Shown: piece by piece, positions 50,585 through 60,206 of the stretch
How the letters are laid out: every line of letters starts with the position of its first letter
Numbering within the stretch: position 1 is the stretch's first letter
NCBI GenBank assembly: GCA_958405195.1
Contig: CATYDM010000002.1
Span: forward strand, 100,925-164,924
Direction of reading: 5' to 3'
From: an uncultured Collinsella sp.
GTDB taxonomy: Bacteria; Actinomycetota; Coriobacteriia; Coriobacteriales; Coriobacteriaceae
Length of the DNA stretch: 64,000 bases
The notes under the pieces: generated by a model
Told to the model about the DNA's origin: nothing
What the model saw: the letters and a program-made list of their open reading frames with translations, nothing else
The model's database searches: none
Made by a program: the position numbers and the translations under genes

Positions 50585-51385
50585 GTGGCGCTGGTATTTG
50601 ACGTTCAGCAGGCGAACGGTAAGCCCGACGACAACCGTCGTCCCGGCACCGCGTGCCCTTTTTGCGATACAGAAGGGCTCACCGACATCATTCGCCGTGA
50701 TGGCGATTGCATTTGGCTCGAGAATAAGTTCAAGACCCTGCGCGCCACCCGTCAAACCGTGCTGATCGAGTCGGCCGATCACGATGCCGACCTGGTGACC
50801 TATGAGCCGGATGAACTCCACCATGTGATGCGGTTTGCTCTGGATTGCTGGCAGCGGATGATTGGCTCCCGGCAGTATCGCAGCGTTCTCATGTACAAGA
50901 ACAAGGGCCCACTTTCGGGCGGCAGTCTGGTCCATCCGCACATGCAGATTGTGGGTTTGGAGCAGGAAGACGGCTATGCTTCGCTGACTTCTGCCAATTT
51001 CGAAGGCATCAATGTCTGGCGACAGGGGAGAATCGCGGTCAACATCTCAACCGAACCGATCATGGGGTTCTTTGAGATCAACGTTTCAGCCCCGCAGGGA
51101 ATCGCCGCCAGCGATGACACGAGAGACCAAGCCGAGGCGGATCTCTTCGCCGACGCAATCCAGGTAGCTCTGCGCTATATCTTGCACGAGCACCATGGCG
51201 GTCGTGCAGAGTCGTACAACCTGTTCTTCTATCACATGAGCGGCCGGACCATTGCCAAGGCGCTTCCACGTTGGGTGGTTTCACCCTACTTTGTCGGGTA
51301 TCGGCTGGCTCAGGTCAATGCTGAGACCACGCTCGATGTCGATGCGGAGCGACTCCGCGCACATCTGGAGGCGCTCACATCGTAA
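50585..51385 (+). CDS. DUF4931 protein, HIT/GalT-like fold
   Basis: A 266-residue protein with a zinc-like pair CPFC near the start (residues about 25-28) and the HIT-type active-site pattern in GGSLVHPHMQIVG, as in galactose-1-phosphate uridylyltransferase relatives grouped as DUF4931. It probably transfers or hydrolyses a nucleotide-linked phosphate; the substrate is unknown. The start is GTG with GGAGG eight bases upstream, inside the cutC stop region, so the pair is coupled. Confidence 0.85.
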   Translation: MALVFDVQQANGKPDDNRRPGTACPFCDTEGLTDIIRRDGDCIWLENKFKTLRATRQTVLIESADHDADLVTYEPDELHHVMRFALDCWQRMIGSRQYRSVLMYKNKGPLSGGSLVHPHMQIVGLEQEDGYASLTSANFEGINVWRQGRIAVNISTEPIMGFFEINVSAPQGIAASDDTRDQAEADLFADAIQVALRYILHEHHGGRAESYNLFFYHMSGRTIAKALPRWVVSPYFVGYRLAQVNAETTLDVDAERLRAHLEALTS

Positions 51386-51412
51386 AGTGAGCGCCCGCAC
51401 ACTGCGGACGGT

Positions 51413-52411
51413 TTAGCGCGCCATTGCATCGCGGCCGGCCTCGACGCGCTTGCGCTGGGCGGCGCGCTCCTCGCCGGTCAGACGCTCAAAGAAGTGCCCG
51501 ATAAGCGAGGCGAGCACCTGCTGAAACAACGTTCCACACATGACGGGAAACACAACTTCGCCCGGAAAGTATTGCGTGGCGATGACGGCGCCCGAAGAGA
51601 TATTGCGCATGCCGCAGGTAAAGCACATGGTGGTCGTTTCGCTATATGGCAGATGCAGCGCGCGGGCGACCAGAATGCCGACGACAAAGCCGCTGATGGC
51701 GAAGACCAAAATAAAGAGGGCGACTTCCAAGCGCACCGCGTTCATGTGCAGCACGTACTCGCTCATGGCGGTGGAGTTGGAGGCGATAACGCCCATCATC
51801 ATGAACTTGCAGGCGGGCGAGAGCGCGGGGGAGAGTTTTTCGTGCCCCCATCCGCGCGTGAGCTCGTTGATCACGATGCCGAGCACGGCGGGGATGGCGA
51901 TCATAAAGGCCATGTTCTGCATCATGCTCGGCATGTCGATCGAGACGGTGGCGCCCAGCAGGAGCTTGAGCGTAAGCGGAATCGTCACAGGGGAGATGAC
52001 CGAGGACGTCAGGATGATGGTGAGCGCGAGCGGGCCGTTGCCGCCGAACATGCTGATCCACATAAAAGCGGTGACTGCCACGGGCACACTGTATTCGAGC
52101 ACGATGCCGCAGACAAGGTTGGGGTTGGAACCAAAGAACAACGATCCCATGGCGTAGGCCGCGATGGGAATAAGCGCCGCCGAGACCAACAACGCCAGAA
52201 TCAGGTGCAGCGGACGGTGGAACACCTCGGCTACCTGGTGAAAGGTGTTGCTGAGCGCACCTTGGAACGTCATAAAGGCAAACAAGGTGGGAACGATGGG
52301 CTTGAGAACGCCGATCTGTTGAGGAAAGAGCACGCCGAGCGCCACACAAATCGGAACGATGATTTGCATGTGCCCCGCGAGAAACTTGCCCAGTCCAACC
52401 CATTGCTTCAT
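51413..52411 (-). CDS. bile acid:sodium symporter family protein
   Basis: A 332-residue membrane protein of the BASS superfamily, with about nine to ten helices. TFQGALSNTFHQVAEVFHRP near the start and EYSVPVAVTAFMW, FTCGMRNISSGAVIA near the middle and end match the family. Many bacterial members carry organic acids or vitamins' precursors rather than bile acids, so the substrate is open. GGGAGTC precedes the ATG at a long distance. It is divergent from recJ. Confidence 0.85.
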   Translation of the reverse strand: MKQWVGLGKFLAGHMQIIVPICVALGVLFPQQIGVLKPIVPTLFAFMTFQGALSNTFHQVAEVFHRPLHLILALLVSAALIPIAAYAMGSLFFGSNPNLVCGIVLEYSVPVAVTAFMWISMFGGNGPLALTIILTSSVISPVTIPLTLKLLLGATVSIDMPSMMQNMAFMIAIPAVLGIVINELTRGWGHEKLSPALSPACKFMMMGVIASNSTAMSEYVLHMNAVRLEVALFILVFAISGFVVGILVARALHLPYSETTTMCFTCGMRNISSGAVIATQYFPGEVVFPVMCGTLFQQVLASLIGHFFERLTGEERAAQRKRVEAGRDAMAR

Positions 52412-52573
52412 ATGCTCTTGTGACTCCCTTTGCTCGTGAATCCGTTTTGACTGGATATGCTAGACGCTCACATGTGTCCGTGCGTCAGAAACGCTCGATT
52501 ATTTCGAGGGTATTACCGGCATCGTTTACCGAAACCGCGGCGTGCTGCGGCGATTTGCGTCCGCGCCGCACGG

Positions 52574-52579
52574 TATAAT
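52574..52579 (+). promoter_or_regulatory. -10 box upstream of recJ
   Basis: A perfect TATAAT lies 57 bp before a short upstream frame and about 110 bp before the RecJ start. No good -35 hexamer is found at 16-18 bases, so the promoter may rely on an extended -10 or another factor. Confidence 0.4.
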
Positions 52580-52635
52580 AAATTCGTTCAACAGATCTGC
52601 CTGCCGAAGCGGGCATACACAGAGGACTCATCGCT

Positions 52636-52701
52636 ATGAACCGTGAGAGGTATCGCGGCGACCTGCCCCTATCGGGGGTGGGTGCCTATGTCATCGCTTA
52701 A
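52636..52701 (+). CDS. possible 21-residue leader peptide overlapping recJ start
   Basis: An ATG with AGAGGAC seven bases upstream opens a 21-codon frame (MNRERYRGDLPLSGVGAYVI and one more residue) that ends 14 bases inside the recJ gene. Such overlap would couple translation of the large protein to the small one. The peptide has no recognisable feature and may be a chance frame. Confidence 0.3.
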   Translation: MNRERYRGDLPLSGVGAYVIA

Positions 52702-55700
52702 GACGACGCATCGCTGGGCGGTCGCTCAGCAAAACCCCGAGCTCGAAAAGGAGCTTTCGGCTGGTCTGGGCATTCCCGGGCTGGTGGCGCGCATTATGGT
52801 CGCGCACGGCATTGGCTCCATCAAAGAGGGCCAATTGTTTTTGACGCCTTCGCTCGATCGCGACTGGGCCGACCCACTCATTATCCCGGGCATGTCGGTC
52901 GTTGCCGACCGCGTCGAGCGTGCTATTCGCAACCACGAGCACATTGCAGTCTTTGGCGATTTTGACGTTGACGGTATTACGTCGACCTGCCTGTTGACCG
53001 AGGCGCTGCGCACGTTTGGCGCCGATGTCACGCCGTTTATTCCGCACCGCTTTGATGAGGGCTACGGTCTTTCGCGCGCGGCACTCGACCGCGTTAACGA
53101 GCTCGCTCGCCCCCAGCTGATCGTGACCGTCGATAACGGTATTGCTGCTAAGGAAGAGGTCTCCTATCTGGAGAGCCTGGGGATCGATTTGGTGGTCACG
53201 GACCATCACGAGCCTTCCGACCAGGTGCCGCAGGGCGTGCCCCTGACCGACCCCAAGCTCGAGGACGAGGGTCCCTCGCGCGAGCTTGCCGGTGCCGGCG
53301 TGGCACTCAAACTGGTGCAGGTCCTGGGCGAGCGTTTGGGCAAGCCGTCGTATTGGCGTTCGCTGATAGAGGTCGCGGCGCTGGGCACCGTATCCGACAT
53401 GATGCCGCTCACGCCCGAGAATCGCGCACTGGTCGCCGAGGGCATCCAGCAGATGCGCGTGACGGCCCGTCCCGGCTATATCGCGCTTGCCGCACTTGCC
53501 AAGGCCGATCTTTCTACCATTACGGCCGACGGCCTGTCATTCTCGCTCATTCCCCGCTTAAACGCTGCCGGTCGCATGGCCGATCCCAAGCTGGCGCTCG
53601 ACCTGCTGCTTGCCCGCGATCCCATCGAAGCAAGCGCACTGGCGGCTGAGCTCGAGGAAATCAACCGCCAGCGCCGTGAGATCGAGGCGGAGCTCACGCG
53701 CGATGCCATGGCAAAGGTCGAGGAGACCTATGACGGCGGACGCGCGATCGTCGTGGGCGGCGAAGGCTGGCACGAGGGCGTCAAGGGCATCGTGGCAAGC
53801 CGTCTGACCAACCGCTACCACGTGCCGGCGCTGCTGTTCTCGATCGAGGACGGTATCGCGCGCGGCTCTGGTCGCTCGGTGGGAAAAGTTAACCTGTTTG
53901 ACGCCATCGAGCGCTGTTCCGACCTGATGATTCGTCGCGGCGGACATGCCGGTGCGGTGGGTGTGACCATCGAGGCATCCAAGCTCGATGAGTTCCGCCG
54001 TCGCCTTTCAGCCGTGTTGTCCGAGCTTCCCGCCGAGGACTTTGAGGACACCGACGAGGTTGCCGCCACGGTCGACCTTTCCGAATTGAATATCGAGACC
54101 ATCGAGCAGATTTCCCGCCTTGAGCCGTTTGGCCAGGGTAATAAGGTGCCGCTGCTGGCTGCCGAGGGCGTGACGATGTGTGATCGCGCCGTGGTGGGTA
54201 AGACCGGCGAGCACATGCGCTTCGTGGCGACGGATGGCGCCGCGAGTGTGCCGGCCATCATGTTTCGTGTACCGCAGATCGACAAGCTTATCAATTGCGA
54301 CAGCGCCGTCGACTTGGTGTTCGAGGCCGTTGCCGAGCATTGGCAGGGTCGTGTGAAGCCCAAGCTCATGGTCAAGGATGTTCTGGTCCGCGATACCACG
54401 CTGCCCAGCGTCGACGATCCGGCATGCGAGCTTCGTCGTGGCGTGCAGCCGGCGGATTCCGGCCTGCGCCTGGAGTCGCGCAAGCGCGAGACGCTCGCCC
54501 AGCTTTCCTATACCGAGCTGACACGCTCGCTTATCCATAGCTTTATCGGCTCGAACCAGCCGCACCGCGCGCAGGTCGAGGCGCTCGATGCCCTGGCCGA
54601 TCACCAAAGTGTTCTGGCCGTTATGGGAACGGGGCGCGGCAAGTCGCTCATCTTCCATGTGCATGCCGCGCGCGAGGCGGTCCTTCGCGGGCGTGCGAGC
54701 ATCTTTGTCTATCCGCTGCGTGCGCTCGTTGCCGACCAGGCCTATCACCTCTCGTCGACGATGGCAGCGCTTGGCATTGGCGTTGGCGTGCTGACCGGCG
54801 AGACCGTGGAGGCCGCACGCGATGACGTGTTCGCCGGCCTAGCTTCGGGCCGCACCGGTATCGTGCTCACGACGCCCGAGTTCCTGTCTATCCATCGTGA
54901 CCGCTTCGCGCGTTCGGGCCGCATCGGCTTTGTCGTTATCGATGAGGCACACCACGCCGGCCTTGCCAAGGGCGGCGACCGCAGCGCCTATCTTGACATG
55001 CCCGATATCCTCAAAGCCCTGGGCGACCCGGTCGTTATGGCTGCGACGGCCACCGCGACGGCTCCGGTCGTGGCCGAGCTCGCCCGCATGCTGCCGATCA
55101 CTCGCACGGTGGTCGACGAGACGGTGCGCGAGAACCTGCAGCTCGAGGACGACCGCGATCTTGCAAGTCGCGAGAACCGTTTGGTGTCGATTGTGGCGAC
55201 GGGGGAAAAGACCGTCATCTACGTCAATTCGCGCGACCAGTCCGTGGCGCTCGCCAAGACGTTGCGCAAGCGTGTGCCCGATTGCGCAACCCATATCGCG
55301 TTCTATAACGCGGGGCTTGCGCGTTCCGATCGCCGTCGCGTGGAGGAAGCATTCCGAGACGGCAGCCTCAGCTGCATCGTCTCGACATCTGCCTTTGGCG
55401 AGGGCGTCAACCTGCCCGATATCCGCCATGTTGTGCTCTACCACATGCCGTTTGGCGCCATCGAGTTCAACCAGATGAGCGGACGCGCCGGTCGCGACGG
55501 CCAACCTGCCGTGATTCACTTGCTCTATTCGTCGCGTGACGCTCGCATTAACGAGCGCCTGCTCGACTGCTACGCGCCCGAGCGCGACGAGCTCGTCACG
55601 CTCTATCGCGCGCTGCAGACCATGTGGCGCTCCAACCGCGGCAAGACCGGGGACGATTCCTTTAGCGCGAGCGATATCGACATCGCGCAGATGTGCCTTG

Positions 55701-55975
55701 CCATCGATGCCCGCACGCCGGTCGACGAGCGCTCGGTGGAAAGCGGCCTAGGAATCTTCGAAGAGCTTGGTTTCTGTCGCGTTTCGGGGTTTGACGACAC
55801 CCGTCGCATCGCGATGGCCGAAAACCCCGGCCGCGTGCAATTGAGCAGGTCAATTCGCTATTTGGAGGGCTTGCGCTCGCGCATGGAGTTTTCGGCTTTC
55901 CGGAGCTGGGCGCTCGATTCGTGCGCTTCTGATATGCTAGCCAAAGTTAACCGCCCGATCGTACCGCGGGCCTAG
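52688..55975 (+). CDS. recJ: RecJ exonuclease fused to a RecQ-like DEAD/DEAH helicase
   Basis: A 1095-residue fusion. The first half is RecJ, a 5'-3' single-strand DNA exonuclease: GDFDVDGITS (90-99), VTDHHEPSD (about 170), RLNAAGRM, and the DHHA1 motif GGHAGAVG (about 417). The second half is a superfamily 2 helicase: GTGRGKS (about 647), DEAHH (751), ATATAT, SAFGEGVNLPDI and QMSGRAGRDG (about 931). Normal RecJ is near 570 residues. Fusion of the exonuclease and helicase would couple unwinding and resection in RecF-type repair. I chose the ATG at 52688 with GGGGGTGGG upstream. relA follows 15 bp later. Confidence 0.93.
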   Translation: MSSLKTTHRWAVAQQNPELEKELSAGLGIPGLVARIMVAHGIGSIKEGQLFLTPSLDRDWADPLIIPGMSVVADRVERAIRNHEHIAVFGDFDVDGITSTCLLTEALRTFGADVTPFIPHRFDEGYGLSRAALDRVNELARPQLIVTVDNGIAAKEEVSYLESLGIDLVVTDHHEPSDQVPQGVPLTDPKLEDEGPSRELAGAGVALKLVQVLGERLGKPSYWRSLIEVAALGTVSDMMPLTPENRALVAEGIQQMRVTARPGYIALAALAKADLSTITADGLSFSLIPRLNAAGRMADPKLALDLLLARDPIEASALAAELEEINRQRREIEAELTRDAMAKVEETYDGGRAIVVGGEGWHEGVKGIVASRLTNRYHVPALLFSIEDGIARGSGRSVGKVNLFDAIERCSDLMIRRGGHAGAVGVTIEASKLDEFRRRLSAVLSELPAEDFEDTDEVAATVDLSELNIETIEQISRLEPFGQGNKVPLLAAEGVTMCDRAVVGKTGEHMRFVATDGAASVPAIMFRVPQIDKLINCDSAVDLVFEAVAEHWQGRVKPKLMVKDVLVRDTTLPSVDDPACELRRGVQPADSGLRLESRKRETLAQLSYTELTRSLIHSFIGSNQPHRAQVEALDALADHQSVLAVMGTGRGKSLIFHVHAAREAVLRGRASIFVYPLRALVADQAYHLSSTMAALGIGVGVLTGETVEAARDDVFAGLASGRTGIVLTTPEFLSIHRDRFARSGRIGFVVIDEAHHAGLAKGGDRSAYLDMPDILKALGDPVVMAATATATAPVVAELARMLPITRTVVDETVRENLQLEDDRDLASRENRLVSIVATGEKTVIYVNSRDQSVALAKTLRKRVPDCATHIAFYNAGLARSDRRRVEEAFRDGSLSCIVSTSAFGEGVNLPDIRHVVLYHMPFGAIEFNQMSGRAGRDGQPAVIHLLYSSRDARINERLLDCYAPERDELVTLYRALQTMWRSNRGKTGDDSFSASDIDIAQMCLAIDARTPVDERSVESGLGIFEELGFCRVSGFDDTRRIAMAENPGRVQLSRSIRYLEGLRSRMEFSAFRSWALDSCASDMLAKVNRPIVPRA

Positions 55976-55990
55976 GGGAAGGGGACCTCG

Positions 55991-58351
55991 ATGGATGCCG
56001 CAGCCCGTACCGCCCATGATTCCACCCTCCAGCCGTTTTCGGAGATGGAGCACTATAAGCATGCCGATGAGCTGCCGCCCGAGATTATGGCGGACAGCTA
56101 CGACAAGCTGGAGCGTCTGTGCCTCAAATATATGAATGAGGATGACTTTTCTAAGGTTGAGCAGGCCTACTGCTTTGCTGCCGAGAAGCATTGCAACCAA
56201 AAGCGGCGCTCGGGTGAGATGTACATCAACCATCCCGTCGAGGTGGCCATCATTCTGGCCGATCTTAAGATGGACTGTGACGTGGTGTGCGCCGCGCTGC
56301 TGCACGATACCGTCGAGGATACCGAGACTTCGCTTGCCGATGTTTCCGGCCTGTTTGGCGATACGGTGGCCGAGCTCGTCGATGGCGTGACCAAGCTCAC
56401 CAACATCGAAGTCGACAGCATGGACGAGAAACAGGCCCTCACGCTGCGCAAGATGTTCCTCGCCATGTCCAAGGACATCCGCGTCATCATCGTTAAGCTT
56501 GCCGACCGTCTGCACAACATGCGCACCCTTGCAGCCCTGCGTGAGGACCGTCGCCTGTTTAAGGCTCGCGAGACCATGGACGTGTATGCGCCTCTGGCCG
56601 ACCGTCTGGGCATGAGCTCCATTAAATGGGAGCTCGAGGACCTGTCCTTCTTCTACCTTGAGCCCGACGCCTACCAGCGCATCGCGCGCATGGTGGCTGA
56701 GTCGCGCGAGGTTCGCGAGCGCTATCTGGCCGAGACCATCAAGACGCTCACCGACGAGCTCAACCGCATTGGCCTGGAGGGCTTCCAGATCAACGGCCGC
56801 TCCAAGCACTATTGGTCCATCTACCAAAAGATGAAGCGCAAGGGCAAGGAATTCTCCGAGATCTACGATTTGGTGGCGCTGCGCGTTATTACCCATTCGG
56901 TGCGCGATTGCTACTCCACGCTCGGCGCAGTGCATACGCTGTGGCACCCCATGCCCGGTCGCTTTAAAGACTATATCGCCATGCCCAAGGTCAATAACTA
57001 CCAGTCGCTCCATACGACGGTTATCGGCCCCACGGCCCGCCCGCTCGAGATTCAGATTCGAACCTATGAGATGCATGAGCAGGCCGAGTACGGCATTGCC
57101 GCCCACTGGCTATATAAGAAGTCGGGCGGATCGTCTGCTTCCAAGACCAATGACGCTCAACGTTTGGACGACCAGATCAACTGGCTCAAGCATTCGCTCG
57201 ATTGGGCTGCGTCTGATGAGATCACCGACGCCAAGGAATACCTGCATTCGCTGAAGGTCGACCTCTTCGATCAGGAGATCTTCGTCTTTACGCCCAAGGG
57301 CGAGGTCATGGCGCTTCGTGCCGGCTCCACGCCGCTCGACTTTGCCTATGCCGTTCACACCGAGGTGGGAAACCACTGCGTCGGCGCTAAGATCAACGGT
57401 GCTGTGGCCCCGCTCACGCACGAGATCAAGACGGGCGACCGCGTTGAAATCCTGACTAACAAGAGTTCCAAACCGTCGCGTGATTGGCTCAAGATCGTCA
57501 AGACGCCTTCGGCCAAGTCCAAGATCCGTCGCTACTTTGCCGCCGCGACTAAGGACGACGACGCTGCCGCCGGCCGCGATATGCTGGCCAAGGACCTGCG
57601 CAAGCGCGGGTATGGCATCTCCACGCCGCGCTCCACGCGTGCGCTCAACGCCGTGGCGGAGCAGTTTAACTTCAAGCAGCTCGAGGACCTGTTTGCTGCC
57701 GTCGGCGCCGGCAAGGTTGCCCCGCGCGCTGTGGGTAATAAGGTCGAGCAAATCTTGGACCCCAAGCCCGAGGAACAGCTCACCAAGGCCGAGGCTATCG
57801 CCGAGGTCGTGAAACAGCCGGCCCGCGGCTCCAACCGCAAGCCGCAAAAGCGTGGCAAGAGCGCAAGTAACGGCATTATCGTTAAGGGCGAGAGCAACAG
57901 TGGCCTGCTGGTCCGTCTGGCTCATTGCTGCAACCCCGTGACGGGCGACGATATCGTCGGCTTCATCACGCGTGGCCGAGGTGTCTCAGTGCATCGCGCC
58001 AACTGCCCCAACGTCAAGGGCCTCATGGAGCACCCAGAGCGCATGATTGACGTAGAGTGGGATGGTGCTGCCGACACTCTCTTCCAGGTCGAGATCGTGG
58101 TCGAGTGCCTGGACCGCATGGGCCTGCTCAAGGACGTCACCATTGCCATTGGCGATGCAGGCGGCAATATCCTTTCCGCCGCCACCTCGACCAACCGCGA
58201 GGGTATTGCGACTCTGCGCTTTATGGTCGAGATTTCGGATGCGAGCGGCCTGGATCCGCTGCTGGCTTCCATCAGCAGTGTCGATTCGGTCTACGACGCT
58301 CGCCGTCTTATGCCCGGCGAAGGCGGAGCTCAGCTCAAGCGCCGTGTGTAG
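55991..58351 (+). CDS. relA: bifunctional (p)ppGpp synthetase/hydrolase
   Basis: A 786-residue Rel/SpoT protein that makes and degrades the alarmone (p)ppGpp. The HD hydrolase domain is intact (AALLHDTVEDTETS, residues about 95-108). The synthetase shows GRSKHYWSIYQKMKRK and YDLVALRVI (about 260-305). A TGS domain (IFVFTPKGEVMALRAGSTPLDFAY) and a C-terminal ACT domain (about 705-780) follow, so both activities and the regulatory part are present. The start has GGGGAAGGGG upstream. It probably shares a transcript with recJ. Confidence 0.96.
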   Translation: MDAAARTAHDSTLQPFSEMEHYKHADELPPEIMADSYDKLERLCLKYMNEDDFSKVEQAYCFAAEKHCNQKRRSGEMYINHPVEVAIILADLKMDCDVVCAALLHDTVEDTETSLADVSGLFGDTVAELVDGVTKLTNIEVDSMDEKQALTLRKMFLAMSKDIRVIIVKLADRLHNMRTLAALREDRRLFKARETMDVYAPLADRLGMSSIKWELEDLSFFYLEPDAYQRIARMVAESREVRERYLAETIKTLTDELNRIGLEGFQINGRSKHYWSIYQKMKRKGKEFSEIYDLVALRVITHSVRDCYSTLGAVHTLWHPMPGRFKDYIAMPKVNNYQSLHTTVIGPTARPLEIQIRTYEMHEQAEYGIAAHWLYKKSGGSSASKTNDAQRLDDQINWLKHSLDWAASDEITDAKEYLHSLKVDLFDQEIFVFTPKGEVMALRAGSTPLDFAYAVHTEVGNHCVGAKINGAVAPLTHEIKTGDRVEILTNKSSKPSRDWLKIVKTPSAKSKIRRYFAAATKDDDAAAGRDMLAKDLRKRGYGISTPRSTRALNAVAEQFNFKQLEDLFAAVGAGKVAPRAVGNKVEQILDPKPEEQLTKAEAIAEVVKQPARGSNRKPQKRGKSASNGIIVKGESNSGLLVRLAHCCNPVTGDDIVGFITRGRGVSVHRANCPNVKGLMEHPERMIDVEWDGAADTLFQVEIVVECLDRMGLLKDVTIAIGDAGGNILSAATSTNREGIATLRFMVEISDASGLDPLLASISSVDSVYDARRLMPGEGGAQLKRRV

Positions 58352-58385
58352 GTGCGAGAGCCTCTCAGCATCATAGATATTGGTT

Positions 58386-58417
58386 ACGTTCGAGGCATCG
58401 TTTGGTGCCTCGAACGT
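58386..58417 (+). terminator. terminator after relA
   Basis: ACGTTCGAGGCA (58386-58397) pairs exactly with TGCCTCGAACGT (58406-58417), followed by ATTTTA. It lies just before the ribosome site of the next gene, so it can also act as an attenuator for that gene. Confidence 0.75.
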
Positions 58418-58439
58418 ATTTTAGAAGGAGGGCATGCGC

Positions 58440-59123
58440 ATGGACGATATGACTTTGGACCTGACACCCCGAGGTGCGGCTTCGATTGAGGCGCTCGTCA
58501 ACGGCCCGATTCAGACCAACAGTTACGCCGTGATTTCGAATGACGAGTGCTTAATCGTCGATCCGGCGTGGGAGGGCGAGCGTCTTGTGGAGCATATCCG
58601 CACCGCGCATCCCGAGGTTCGCGTACTCGGCTCTGTCTGCACGCACGGTCATGCCGACCATGTTGGCGGAGTCGCCGGGGTTCGAGCTGTCGTTGGCGAC
58701 AGCGCACTATATGGGTTGTGCGCTAAGGACGTGACGGTGCCTCGCGCAAATATCGAGGAGCAGCGCGCCATGTGGGGTATTGAGACGCCCGATCCGGGCG
58801 AGCCGACGCGGCTGCTTGCCGAGGGCGATACGATTGAATTGGGCGATATCTGCCTGCAGGTGATCGAGACGCCGGGGCATACGCCGGGCGGCATCGTCCT
58901 GTTCGCCGCGACCGAGCAGGGGAACATCGCCTTTGTGGGCGACACGCTTTTCCCGGGCAGCCACGGTCGTACCGATCTTTCCGGCGGTGACGAGGCGGCG
59001 ATTATGCGCTCGCTCTCCAAACTTGCCAAGACGCTTCCGCCCGATACCGTTTGCTTGACGGGCCATGGCGATTCGACCACGATGGCGCGCGAACTTATGC
59101 AGAACCCGTTTATGCAGATGTAG
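58440..59123 (+). CDS. metallo-beta-lactamase-fold hydrolase
   Basis: A 227-residue hydrolase of the glyoxalase II-like group, with the zinc motif THGHADHVGG (about residues 63-72), ETPGHTPGGIV, VGDTLFPGSHGRTD and LTGHGDST. Such enzymes hydrolyse thioesters such as S-lactoylglutathione or related compounds. I prefer the ATG at 58440, eight bases from AAGGAGGG; the ATG at 58434 sits too close to it. The gene is separated from relA by a terminator. Confidence 0.88.
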   Translation: MDDMTLDLTPRGAASIEALVNGPIQTNSYAVISNDECLIVDPAWEGERLVEHIRTAHPEVRVLGSVCTHGHADHVGGVAGVRAVVGDSALYGLCAKDVTVPRANIEEQRAMWGIETPDPGEPTRLLAEGDTIELGDICLQVIETPGHTPGGIVLFAATEQGNIAFVGDTLFPGSHGRTDLSGGDEAAIMRSLSKLAKTLPPDTVCLTGHGDSTTMARELMQNPFMQM

Positions 59124-59271
59124 GCTCGAAGCCGTCTTTCGAACCACGAAGACCGCTCAATCGTCAAGCTATTTTCCCCAGTGGGTCGATTCTGTGGGGC
59201 AAACGGTCAAAAATTGTCCAATCGGATGGTATTCGTGAACAAACGAACGTTTATGCTCGGGTATGTCGTGG

Positions 59272-59277
59272 TAAAAT
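59272..59277 (+). promoter_or_regulatory. -10-like box upstream of fba
   Basis: TAAAAT stands about 40 bp before the aldolase ATG in an AT-rich stretch that also contains a TTCGT/ACGAA hairpin (59232-59247). No clear -35 hexamer is visible, so this is a weak assignment. Confidence 0.35.
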
Positions 59278-59317
59278 CTCAGGCGTTATCGGAGCAACCT
59301 TACAGGAGGTTTCTTTT

Positions 59318-60184
59318 ATGCTCGTCAACGCAGCAGACATGCTCAAGAAGGCCGAGGCCGGCAAGTACGCTCTCGGTGCCTTCAACACCAACAACCTCGA
59401 GTGGACCCTGGCTATTCTCCAGGCCGCCGAGGAGGCCAAGTCTCCGCTGATCCTTCAGTGCACCGCTGGTGCCGCTAAGTGGATGGGCGGTTTCAAGGTC
59501 TGCGCCGACATGGTCAAGGCTGCCGTCGAGGCCACGGGCGTTACCGTCCCCGTCGCCCTTCACCTCGATCACGGTTCTTACGAGGACTGCTTCAAGTGCA
59601 TCGAGGCCGGCTTCACGTCCATCATGTATGACGGCTCTCACGAGGAGACCTTCCAGCTTAACCTCGACCGCACCAAGGAGCTCGTTGAGCTTGCCCACTC
59701 CAAGGGCATGTCCATCGAGGCCGAGGTCGGCGGCATCGGCGGCACCGAGGACGGCGTGACCTCCAACGGCGAGCTCGCTGACCCCGCTGAGTGCAAGCAG
59801 ATTGCTGACCTGGGCGTCGACTTCCTCGCCTGCGGTATCGGCAACATCCACGGCGTGTATCCCGCCGACTGGGCCGGCCTTTCCTTCGAGCGTCTGGGCG
59901 AGATCAAGGCTCAGACCGGCGACCTGCCCCTCGTTCTGCACGGTGGCACCGGCATCCCCGAGGATCAGATCAAGAAGGCCATCTCCCTGGGTATCTCCAA
60001 GATCAACGTCAATACCGACCTGCAGCTCGTCTTCGCCAAGGGCGTTCGCGAGTACATCGAGGCTGGCAAGGATCAGCAGGGCAAGGGCTTTGACCCCCGC
60101 AAGCTCCTCAAGCCTGGTCGCGACAACATCGTTGCCCGCACCAAGGAGCTCATGGAGGAGTTTGGCTCCGTCAACAAGGCGTAA
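59318..60184 (+). CDS. fba: fructose-bisphosphate aldolase class II
   Basis: A 288-residue zinc aldolase of glycolysis, splitting fructose 1,6-bisphosphate to two triose phosphates. HLDHGS (about residue 81) holds the catalytic and metal residues, followed by MYDGSHEE, GGIGGTEDG, HGGTGIP and NVNTDLQ. AGGAGG precedes the ATG by eight bases. Codon use is highly biased to C-ending codons, a sign of strong expression. Confidence 0.95.
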   Translation: MLVNAADMLKKAEAGKYALGAFNTNNLEWTLAILQAAEEAKSPLILQCTAGAAKWMGGFKVCADMVKAAVEATGVTVPVALHLDHGSYEDCFKCIEAGFTSIMYDGSHEETFQLNLDRTKELVELAHSKGMSIEAEVGGIGGTEDGVTSNGELADPAECKQIADLGVDFLACGIGNIHGVYPADWAGLSFERLGEIKAQTGDLPLVLHGGTGIPEDQIKKAISLGISKINVNTDLQLVFAKGVREYIEAGKDQQGKGFDPRKLLKPGRDNIVARTKELMEEFGSVNKA

Positions 60185-60206
60185 GTAGCGGTTTAACTTT
60201 CCCGTC

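Noticed and set aside
59223..59260. LexA-like box upstream of fba
   Set aside because: CGAAC repeats are present, but as direct repeats and not as the GAAC-N4-GTTC inverted form needed for an actinobacterial SOS box.
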